Shown: piece by piece, positions 1 through 5,558 of the stretch
How the letters are laid out: each line of letters begins with the position of its first letter
Position numbering within the stretch: position 1 is the stretch's first letter
NCBI GenBank assembly: GCA_964601165.1
Contig: CAZRMK010000093.1
Location: forward strand, 1 to 5,558
From: Thiosulfativibrio sp964601165
GTDB taxonomy: Bacteria > Pseudomonadota > Gammaproteobacteria > Thiomicrospirales > Thiomicrospiraceae
Direction of reading: 5' to 3'
Length of the DNA stretch: 5,558 nucleotides
Position numbers and translations under genes: made by a program
Notes under the pieces: generated by a model
Seen by the model: the letters and a program-made list of their open reading frames with translations, nothing else
Databases searched by the model: none
What the model was told of the DNA's origin: nothing

Positions 1-589
1 TGAAGTGGTTGCTTCCGTAGAGAAGATTAGTGAGCATTATCTTATTCCAATACTAGAACAGATGATTGAACAATTCCCTTTTGTTATTAAAGGTTTCCAC
101 GCTGATAACGGCTCAGAATATATCAACCATCGCGTTGAAAAACTACTTAGCAAATTGTTAATTGAGTTTACTAAATCACGCTCAAGAAAGACTAATGATA
201 ACGCCTTAGCTGAAAGTAAAAACGCCTCAGTGGTTAGAAAGATATTTGGCTACATCCATATTCCACAAAAGTGGGCCCCTATGATCAATAGGTTTAATAT
301 AGACCATTTGTATCCATATATTAACTTTCACCGCCCGTGCTTTTTCCCTGAAATAACGTTTGATAAAAAAGGTAAGCAAGTAAAAAAATACTATTATAAG
401 GATATGATGACACCCTATGATAAGTTAAAATCATTACCTGATTGGCAACAATACTTGCAGCCTAGTATCGATGCTAAATCTTTAGAAGCAATTGCTATGC
501 AAATGAGTGATAACGAATCAGCAAAAAAGCTACAATTAGAGCGAAAAAAATTATTTAAACTTATTTTTGAACAGAAACAATTTGCTTGA
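1..589 (+). mobile_element. Right-hand part of an insertion sequence (minimum extent)
   Basis: The transposase fragment implies an insertion sequence that starts outside the window. Its right terminus must lie beyond the stop codon, somewhere in nt 590-704 and ahead of addA. The exact end cannot be set because the matching left inverted repeat is not in view. The interval given is therefore only the minimum supported extent. Confidence 0.6.
2..589 (+). CDS. DDE (rve-type) transposase/integrase, C-terminal part, cut by the left window edge
   Basis: This is the C-terminal part of an IS transposase with a retroviral-integrase-type catalytic core, which would cut and join the element's ends. The open frame runs in from the window edge (codon GAA at nt 2). 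The GTG at nt 5 is internal, so the true start lies outside. The second catalytic Asp is in HADNGSEYIN (Asp codon nt 104-106) and the Glu in NDNALAESKN (Glu codon nt 212-214). They are separated by 35 residues, the classical DD(35)E spacing. The first Asp must lie upstream. The C-terminal segment with YINFHRPC, MTPYDKLKSLP and a Lys-rich tail matches my recollection of a widespread family usually annotated 'integrase catalytic domain-containing protein'. The visible part has no frameshift or internal stop and ends at TGA 587-589, so this copy may be functional. I cannot assign an IS family with confidence (IS481- or IS3-like is possible). Confidence 0.88.
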   Translation, partial: EVVASVEKISEHYLIPILEQMIEQFPFVIKGFHADNGSEYINHRVEKLLSKLLIEFTKSRSRKTNDNALAESKNASVVRKIFGYIHIPQKWAPMINRFNIDHLYPYINFHRPCFFPEITFDKKGKQVKKYYYKDMMTPYDKLKSLPDWQQYLQPSIDAKSLEAIAMQMSDNESAKKLQLERKKLFKLIFEQKQFA

Positions 590-704
590 TTTCAGCCTCA
601 TTTCTGAATTGGAATAGACTTTAAGTGTTTCCTTAAACGGTCGTAAAAAACACATCTCTTATTTTAAAGCAACAACAAATACAGCATGAATCAAGGTCTC
701 AATT
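590..704. other. Intergenic gap: probable IS terminus plus addA leader
   Basis: These 115 nt separate the transposase stop from the addA start. They hold two weak inverted repeats: TTCAG (591-595) with CTGAA (604-608), and TTTAAG (620-625) with CTTAAA (632-637). Neither is followed by a proper T-run, so neither reads as a terminator. GTGTTTCCTTAAACGG (625-640) is a plausible part of the IS end, but no partner is visible. I see no convincing -35/-10 pair. A TTGGAA at 609-614 has only a poor -10 match downstream. An 11-codon ORF (686-721) overlaps the addA start out of frame and is probably chance. Confidence 0.5.
693..697 (+). promoter_or_regulatory. Ribosome binding site of addA
   Basis: AAGGT lies 7 nt before the ATG at 705, a reasonable Shine-Dalgarno match and spacing. 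An in-frame TGA at 687-689 closes the frame upstream, so the site and the stop together fix the start at 705. Confidence 0.6.
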
Positions 705-3700
705 ATGAAGCAACAACTTAATAAAGAAGTCGGTAAAAAAGTCTGGCAAGGCTTAGAAGTTGACCCAGATTTAATAGATGCTACGGCTCGTTTAGAGGCA
801 ATTAATCCAACCCAATCTTTTATAGTGCAAGCTCCTGCTGGTTCAGGTAAAACTGCATTATTAACGCAACGATTTTTAGCCCTATTGTCGGTGGTAGAAA
901 AACCAGAACAGATTGTTGCTATGACCTTTACTAAAAAAGCCGCGGCAGAAATGCGGGAACGCATTTTTGAAAACTTGCAGTTGGCATTAAAACCCTTAGA
1001 TAAACAAGCCTCGTTATTTGAACGTAATGTTTGGTTGCTTTCACAGGCTGCGTTAGAGCAAAATCAACGTCAAAATTGGCAACTACTTAATAATCCTAAT
1101 CGCCTGAGAATTCGCACTATTGATTCCATGAATGGTTATTTAGTGCAGCAAATGCCATTTTTATCTCGTCTTGGCTCACCGCCTAAAATGGCAGAACAGA
1201 ATGATGAACTTTATCGCCAAGCGGTACGAGAAGCCTTTAAAAACCCAATGGTAGCAGAAGCGGTTGGTGAGTTGTTGCGTTTGGTAAATGGACGGTATCA
1301 TAAAGCAGAAAATCTTGTAGTAATGATGCTACAAAAGCGTGACCAATGGATGAAACATTTAACCGCGGTAGGTGATGAGGATGGACGTGCTTTTTTAGAG
1401 ATGTCGCTGGCAGAATTAGTTGAGCAAGAAAGACAACGAGCGATTAGTTTACTAGGAAATAGATTTGATATTTTTAATCAAGCCGTGAGGCTATCCGACT
1501 ATGCTTATCAAAATGGCTATGAAGTAATTCAGCCATTAATAGGCATTAATTTTTCGGTAGATCAAACTGATTTACTAGCGTGGCAGGCTTTAGCAAATTG
1601 GCTGTTAACTACAAGTGGCAGTTTACACAAAACAATTAATAAAGGGAAAGGATTTCCTACTGGAAAAGGTGAGGCTAAAGATATTAAAGATCAGTTTATT
1701 GGCTTACTGAGTGATTGTAGAGTTGCCAGTAATTTTGATGATTTTGAACAGGGATTACAAATATTAAAAAGTTTACCAGAACCGCATTATTCAGATACGC
1801 AATGGCAAAGTCTAAGCCATTTAATTGCATTATTAAAATTATCAGTTGCTCATTTAAAGTTGGTGTTCCAACAAGCTTCTCAAGCCGATTTTATTGAGAT
1901 TTCGCAAGCTGCTAGTCTAGCATTAGGGTCAGAAATAGAACCAACTGATTTAGCGGAAAGGCTAGATTATCAACTTAAACATCTGTTAATTGATGAGTTT
2001 CAGGACACCAGTATTAGCCAGTTTGACTTGGTTAAAAAACTTACTGCTACTTGGATTGATAATGATGGGAGGAGCTTATTTATTGTTGGTGACCCTATGC
2101 AATCTATTTATCGGTTTAGAGAAGCTGAAGTTGGTAATTTTTTAACCGTATGGCGTGGAGTTTTGGGGGCGATTAAAATTAAACCGTTAAATTTAGCAGT
2201 TAATTTCCGTTCTGAAAAAGGCGTGGTAGATTGGGTTAATCAGATTTTTCAACAGATATTACCGTCACAAAGTGATCTTCAAAAAGGGGCAGTTAGCTAT
2301 ACCGCGTCACAAAGTTTATCGCAATCTGAAAGTGTAGGAATAGTAACTAGGTGGGCATTAAATCAGCCAGCAGAAGATTCTCTTGAGCAGATTATGGCAG
2401 ATATTAATAGTCTCATATCCAGCCCAGATTTTTCTCAACAACAGCAAACTATCGGTATATTAGGACGTTCTCGGTCGCACTTAATGCCTATTGCCTTGGA
2501 GCTAAAGTCGACAGGTATCGCTTTTAGAGCGATTGAGTTAGAAGCCTTAACAGAACGTCAAGAAATTCAAGATGCGGTTGCTCTGAGTCGTGCTTTATTG
2601 CATTTAGGAGATAGACCCGCTTGGGTGGCACTACTGCGTTCGCCCTTAATAGGTTTATCCTTGGCAGAGTTATATGAGTTGTTAGGTGAAAATGCAGACT
2701 TTTTTCAAACCCCTGTATGGTCAAGCTTAGAAAAAAATAAACTTAAAAATAACCCAGCATGGATAGAGGAAAAAATCTCTATTTTACAAACCTCACTTAG
2801 TCATTTAGGCGATCAACCTTTCAGTCAATTAGTGAGAGAAACTTGGCTTAAATTAGATGCCGCACAGACCTTATCTGACCCTATAGCTTTAGATAATATG
2901 GACGCTTATTGGCAGTTTTTAGCAAGCTTTGATGGCAGTAATCTTAATGTACAAATACTAGAGACTGCTTTGAAGAAGTTATATGCAACAGCGGATTCCT
3001 CTGCAGAAAGTGCGCAGATTGAATTAATGACAATTCACAAGTCAAAAGGTTTAGAATTTGATTTTGTATTGCTGCCTAGTCTAGGAAAATTACCAAGAAA
3101 TGATGACTCCGCTTTGGTTTCTTGGTTAGATTTTAGTACCTTTGAAGGACAACGTTTAGTGCTATCGCCTTTGCATCGACGTGGTGATAATTCTTCTGCT
3201 CTAACCAAATTGATTAAACAGTTTGAGCAGGAAAAACAAGCTTATGAATCTACAAGATTGTTATATGTGGCAATAACACGAGCTAAAATACAATGTTACT
3301 TATATGGCACGGTTAAGTTTAATGAGCAAGATGAAGATTTAACTTTAAAGGTAGCAAAAAAAAGCTTGCTTGCTTGCCTGTGGTCAGCAGTGATAACTGA
3401 TTTTGAATCCTTAATTGATAGCTACAAATCACCAGTAATTACTTCAAAACCGCCGTTATTAATTCCAAAAATAAGTCGTTTGCCAAGTAAAAGACCAAAA
3501 TTTATCGAACAGTTTATTCAAGCTAATTGTTGTGTAGATGATGAAGATGTAACAGAAATTACTGAAGAATTAGGTATTAAATCACTACAAATAGAAAGTC
3601 TTGTAACTGGCGTAGGTAATTTATTTCACGCCATTTTAGAAAGTGCGGTGCAAGCCAGTTTAGATAATTGGAGTTGGGAAGTTATTCAACATAGGATGTT

Positions 3701-4148
3701 GGCTTATGAAAATTGGTTGCTACAAAATGGTATGAGTGAAACAGAATTACCAACCGCCATATCACGTTTATTAGTGTCGCTTAAACATGCTCTGCATAAT
3801 GATAAATTAAGGTGGAGTTTGCTTGCAACTCATCAAGAATCTCGAACGGAATTAGAGTTAACCTCTATCTTGCCAGAAGATACAGAATATGATTCTAAAA
3901 TTGTAACCCGAAACCATATCGTTGACAGAAGTTTTATTGATGAACAGGGCGTGCGTTGGATTATTGATTATAAAACTTCTTTTTTTGAGGGCGATTTAGC
4001 AGCCAAACAAGTTTTTATTCAGCAACAAACCGAGCTTTATTTACCACAACTAAAACGCTATGGAACCTTATTTAACGCACAAGAATCACGGCCACAAAAA
4101 TGGGTACTATATTTTAGCTATCTGGATGCTTGGGTGGAGTTGAATTAA
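705..4148 (+). CDS. addA: AddA-like ATP-dependent helicase-nuclease (UvrD/RecB family), complete
   Basis: This is an SF1A helicase with a C-terminal PD-(D/E)XK nuclease, 1147 aa, a usual length for proteobacterial AddA. In the AddAB complex, AddA unwinds and degrades broken DNA ends 3'-5' and prepares them for RecA-mediated repair in the cytoplasm. Motifs in order: Walker A APAGSGKT (43-50); Ia MTFTKKAA (73-80); TID (138-140); Walker B LLIDEFQDT (427-435); III VGDPMQSIYRFR (461-472); IV LAVNFRS (497-503); V MTIHKSKGLEFD (775-786); VI LYVAITRAK (853-861). The nuclease domain shows GNLFHAILES (His975), VDRSF (Asp1074), WIIDYKT (Asp1088, Lys1090) and LPQLKRY (Gln1115, Tyr1119), so both activities look intact. 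The start follows an AAGGT site. No addB or recC lies beside it; the upstream neighbour is an IS. RecB is the alternative name, but the short VI-to-nuclease linker and the proteobacterial N-terminal pattern (SFIVQAPAGSGKT) favour AddA. An 8-A run (3356-3363) falls between helicase and nuclease. Sure of family, fairly sure of symbol. Confidence 0.93.
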   Translation: MKQQLNKEVGKKVWQGLEVDPDLIDATARLEAINPTQSFIVQAPAGSGKTALLTQRFLALLSVVEKPEQIVAMTFTKKAAAEMRERIFENLQLALKPLDKQASLFERNVWLLSQAALEQNQRQNWQLLNNPNRLRIRTIDSMNGYLVQQMPFLSRLGSPPKMAEQNDELYRQAVREAFKNPMVAEAVGELLRLVNGRYHKAENLVVMMLQKRDQWMKHLTAVGDEDGRAFLEMSLAELVEQERQRAISLLGNRFDIFNQAVRLSDYAYQNGYEVIQPLIGINFSVDQTDLLAWQALANWLLTTSGSLHKTINKGKGFPTGKGEAKDIKDQFIGLLSDCRVASNFDDFEQGLQILKSLPEPHYSDTQWQSLSHLIALLKLSVAHLKLVFQQASQADFIEISQAASLALGSEIEPTDLAERLDYQLKHLLIDEFQDTSISQFDLVKKLTATWIDNDGRSLFIVGDPMQSIYRFREAEVGNFLTVWRGVLGAIKIKPLNLAVNFRSEKGVVDWVNQIFQQILPSQSDLQKGAVSYTASQSLSQSESVGIVTRWALNQPAEDSLEQIMADINSLISSPDFSQQQQTIGILGRSRSHLMPIALELKSTGIAFRAIELEALTERQEIQDAVALSRALLHLGDRPAWVALLRSPLIGLSLAELYELLGENADFFQTPVWSSLEKNKLKNNPAWIEEKISILQTSLSHLGDQPFSQLVRETWLKLDAAQTLSDPIALDNMDAYWQFLASFDGSNLNVQILETALKKLYATADSSAESAQIELMTIHKSKGLEFDFVLLPSLGKLPRNDDSALVSWLDFSTFEGQRLVLSPLHRRGDNSSALTKLIKQFEQEKQAYESTRLLYVAITRAKIQCYLYGTVKFNEQDEDLTLKVAKKSLLACLWSAVITDFESLIDSYKSPVITSKPPLLIPKISRLPSKRPKFIEQFIQANCCVDDEDVTEITEELGIKSLQIESLVTGVGNLFHAILESAVQASLDNWSWEVIQHRMLAYENWLLQNGMSETELPTAISRLLVSLKHALHNDKLRWSLLATHQESRTELELTSILPEDTEYDSKIVTRNHIVDRSFIDEQGVRWIIDYKTSFFEGDLAAKQVFIQQQTELYLPQLKRYGTLFNAQESRPQKWVLYFSYLDAWVELN

Positions 4149-4804
4149 GTTAAGTAAATATCATAACGAGTATTAGGGCTAGTTATTTCTGCGTGAGGTT
4201 TGTGGTTATTAATATAAGGGGCATTTTTAGGGCGTTTAACTACTACTCGTTTAGTTGCTATTTGTAAAGCGATGCTTAGTAACTTCGCACTATCTTTATC
4301 AGCCCCTACTAAGGCTTGTAGTAGTTGCATTTCTTTTTTAGGTGAGGTCTTTTTATTTTTTTCTGGATACATTGGGTCAAGGTAAATCACATCAACTTGC
4401 GGGCGTTGTTTTAGCAAATATTGAGTTGAATCGGCATGAACTAAGTTCATACGCTTGATAATTTCTTTAATATTATCATCTGTTTTAGCTCTTGTTAATG
4501 CATCTGCCAATAAAGCAGCAATTGGTTCGGAGCGTTCCACCAAAGTAACTTCACAACCTAAACTTGCTAAGACAAAACTATCGCCACCCATGCCAGCGGT
4601 GGCATCTAAAACACTAGGAAGTTTTTTAGCTGTCAGTCCAATCGCCCTAGCAAGGGGTTGGTTTTTTCCGCCACCAAAGCGTCGTCGATGGGATTTTTTT
4701 CCAGATGAAAAGTCAATAAAAACACAACCACTGTTTTGTGGTTGCATGGCAAGTTTTTGTTGACCTTGATCGGTAATAAAAAATGGCGTTAAAGATGTTT
4801 TCAA
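4145..4804 (-). CDS. rsmJ: 16S rRNA (guanine(1516)-N(2))-methyltransferase RsmJ
   Basis: RsmJ (YhiQ in E. coli) uses S-adenosylmethionine to methylate N2 of G1516 in the 16S rRNA of the small subunit. Counting from the TTG at 4804 (219 aa), the sequence shows the family's VFIDFSSGKKSHRRRFGGG block (about 28-46). Next come the SAM-binding motif I LDATAGMGGDSFVLASLGC (about 66-84), with Gly where E. coli has Arg in AGLGRD, an acidic ERSEP (90-94), the catalytic-type YLDPMYP (141-147), KRVVVKRP (185-192) and a C-terminal RYDIYL. No ATG precedes the core except one at 4747, which would remove residues aligning with the family N-terminus. The frame is closed by a TGA at 4855-4853, so the start is a TTG: 4849 (234 aa), 4840 or 4804. 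I prefer 4804 because it overlaps the upstream EAL gene's stop as TTGA; no candidate has a clear Shine-Dalgarno. The stop interlocks with that of convergent addA. The family call is firm; the start is not. Confidence 0.92.
   Translation of the reverse strand: MKTSLTPFFITDQGQQKLAMQPQNSGCVFIDFSSGKKSHRRRFGGGKNQPLARAIGLTAKKLPSVLDATAGMGGDSFVLASLGCEVTLVERSEPIAALLADALTRAKTDDNIKEIIKRMNLVHADSTQYLLKQRPQVDVIYLDPMYPEKNKKTSPKKEMQLLQALVGADKDSAKLLSIALQIATKRVVVKRPKNAPYINNHKPHAEITSPNTRYDIYLT
4706..4744 (-). terminator. Terminator-like hairpin plus T-rich tract inside the start of rsmJ
   Basis: On the minus strand CAACCAC (4744-4738), a six-base loop AAAACA and GTGGTTG (4731-4725) form a perfect 7-bp stem. 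It is followed directly by TGTTTTTATTGACTTTT. The shape is that of a factor-independent terminator, though the stem is short, has only four G-C pairs and the T-run is interrupted. It lies about 20 codons into rsmJ (counting from 4804), so translating ribosomes would normally mask it. It could be chance within coding sequence. Confidence 0.3.
4801..4804 (-). other. TTGA stop/start overlap between the EAL gene and rsmJ
   Basis: Read on the minus strand, TTG (4804-4802) is a possible rsmJ start and TGA (4803-4801) is the stop of the EAL gene, in a one-nucleotide-shifted frame. This is the TTG version of the common ATGA overlap and suggests reinitiation by the same ribosome. Lack of a good ribosome binding site just upstream fits coupling, but TTG at 4849 or 4840 cannot be excluded. 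Confidence 0.4.
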
Positions 4805-5558
4805 GTGCTTTGCTTTGAAGAAGGCATTTTGTCTTGCCAAGTTTGACAAAACTCATCAAAGGCTAGGGGTTTGCTGTATAAAAATCCTTGTAGGGTAATA
4901 TCGGTGGTTTGGTTGTGGAAGAAATCTGTCTGCTGCTGGGTTTCAACCCCTTCAACTACCACACTAAACCCCATATTATTAGCAATAGAAAGAATCGTTT
5001 CAACTAAGACAATATCTTTTTTATCGTCTGGAATACCTTTAACAAAAATACAGTCTATTTTTAATTCTTCTATCGGTAAGTTTTTTAGGTAAGCTAAAGA
5101 AGAGTAGCCAGTACCAAAGTCATCAATAGAAAACTTAATTCCTTTTTTAGTAAACTGCTGCATTTTAGGCAGAGTTTCTTCGATGTTATGAAAGAATAAC
5201 CCTTCGGTAATTTCGAGGGTTAAATGTTTTTCTGGCATACCTGTGTCTTTAATAGCACGGTTTAGGTCGGTTGCAAAGCCTTTCTTTAAGAACTGTCGTG
5301 GGCTAATGTTGATAGAAAGATTGTATTTAAATCCACTGTTGAAAGCCTTAACGGTTTGCTGGCAAGCTTCTTTTATTACCCAGTTACCAATCTCAACGAT
5401 TAAATCGGACTGTTCGGCAATGGCAATAAATTTATTAGGCGGAATAAAGCCTTTAGTTGGGTGTATCCAACGGATTAGTGCTTCTGCCCCGACTATTTCG
5501 CCAGATAAGTTTACTTGAGCTTGATAATAAAGCATAAATTGATTTTGAGCTAAAGCGG
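4801..5558 (-). CDS. EAL-domain cyclic-di-GMP phosphodiesterase, C-terminal part, cut by the right window edge
   Basis: The EAL domain hydrolyses cyclic di-GMP to pGpG, lowering the second messenger that favours biofilm over motility. The frame continues past the window (ALAQNQF precedes the Met at 5535, as in the usual 'ALERNEFxLYYQ' opening), so that Met is internal and the N-terminus is unseen. It may carry PAS, GGDEF or membrane sensor domains. Numbering from that Met, the active-site set is complete: YYQ (3-5), the EAL signature AEALIRW (Glu18), NISPRQF (Asn76), LEITEG (Glu108), DDFGTGYSS (Asp138, Asp139), ELKID (Lys159), VVEGVET (Glu195) and LQGFLYSKPL (Gln216). The loop-6 DDFGTGYSS is intact, so an active enzyme is expected. 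LKIDCIF replaces the common LKIDRSF, not known to me to be catalytic. The domain ends normally with a short tail, and the stop overlaps the proposed rsmJ start, which suggests one operon transcribed from beyond the right edge. Confidence 0.93.
   Translation of the reverse strand, partial: ALAQNQFMLYYQAQVNLSGEIVGAEALIRWIHPTKGFIPPNKFIAIAEQSDLIVEIGNWVIKEACQQTVKAFNSGFKYNLSINISPRQFLKKGFATDLNRAIKDTGMPEKHLTLEITEGLFFHNIEETLPKMQQFTKKGIKFSIDDFGTGYSSLAYLKNLPIEELKIDCIFVKGIPDDKKDIVLVETILSIANNMGFSVVVEGVETQQQTDFFHNQTTDITLQGFLYSKPLAFDEFCQTWQDKMPSSKQST

Noticed and set aside
544..550. A7 run near the 3' end of the transposase as a programmed frameshift site
   Set aside because: It is only about 12 codons from the stop and far beyond the catalytic core, unlike IS3-type frameshifts between two ORFs.
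590..610. TTCAG/CTGAA inverted repeat after the transposase as a terminator
   Set aside because: The stem is only 5 bp with an 8-nt loop and no T-run follows.
686..721. 11-codon ORF (ATG at 686, TAA at 719) overlapping the addA start out of frame, as a possible leader peptide
   Set aside because: It has no ribosome binding site of its own, contains the addA ribosome binding site, and shows no codon pattern typical of attenuation leaders.
659..964. Minus-strand ORF of 101 codons over the addA start
   Set aside because: It is the complement of the strongly conserved addA N-terminus with Walker A. The protein has no recognisable features.
3525..3536. Cys-Cys pair (residues 942-943) in AddA as part of an Fe-S cluster
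   Set aside because: The Fe-S cysteines belong to AddB-type nuclease domains. Here the other cysteines (338, 864, 891) do not have the needed spacing around the nuclease motifs.
4693..4702. A7 run in rsmJ in the register A-AAA-AAA, a possible -1 frameshift signal
   Set aside because: The zero frame gives a complete canonical RsmJ, so no shift is needed. Such runs are frequent in AT-rich genes.
4455..4763. Plus-strand ORF of 102 codons opposite rsmJ
   Set aside because: It is a shadow of the clear rsmJ coding frame, with no recognisable family and no ribosome binding site.

Overview
The window is AT-rich DNA, probably from a gammaproteobacterium. RsmJ (YhiQ-type 16S rRNA methyltransferase) is largely a gammaproteobacterial protein, and the AddA-type helicase-nuclease and the EAL protein fit that group. 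The combination of low GC, an insertion sequence and these genes would suit a marine sulphur- or methane-oxidising lineage or a related symbiont. That placement is inference; nothing here fixes the genus.

Layout: (1) nt 1-589, + strand: the C-terminal part of a DDE (rve-type) transposase/integrase, cut by the left window edge, so this is the right-hand part of an insertion sequence. (2) nt 590-704: a 115-nt gap holding the unresolved end of that element and the addA leader. (3) nt 705-4148, + strand: a complete 1147-aa AddA-like UvrD-family helicase with a C-terminal RecB-type nuclease domain, all key motifs present. (4) nt 4145 to about 4804, - strand: rsmJ. It converges on addA, and the two stop codons interlock over one TTAA. 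(5) nt 4801-5558, - strand: the C-terminal EAL domain of a cyclic-di-GMP phosphodiesterase whose N-terminus lies beyond the right edge. Its TGA stop overlaps a TTG that is a good candidate start for rsmJ.

How the genes relate: addA should act in double-strand-break repair with an AddB partner, but no addB is visible. The space upstream of addA, where addB often sits, is occupied by the insertion sequence. The EAL gene and rsmJ look co-transcribed and possibly translationally coupled. A terminator-like hairpin followed by a T-rich tract lies inside the beginning of rsmJ, which could make rsmJ expression depend on translation. No CRISPR array, tRNA, rRNA or clearly novel system is visible. The points worth a second look are the IS/addA junction, the EAL-rsmJ junction with the internal hairpin, and the interlocked addA/rsmJ ends.
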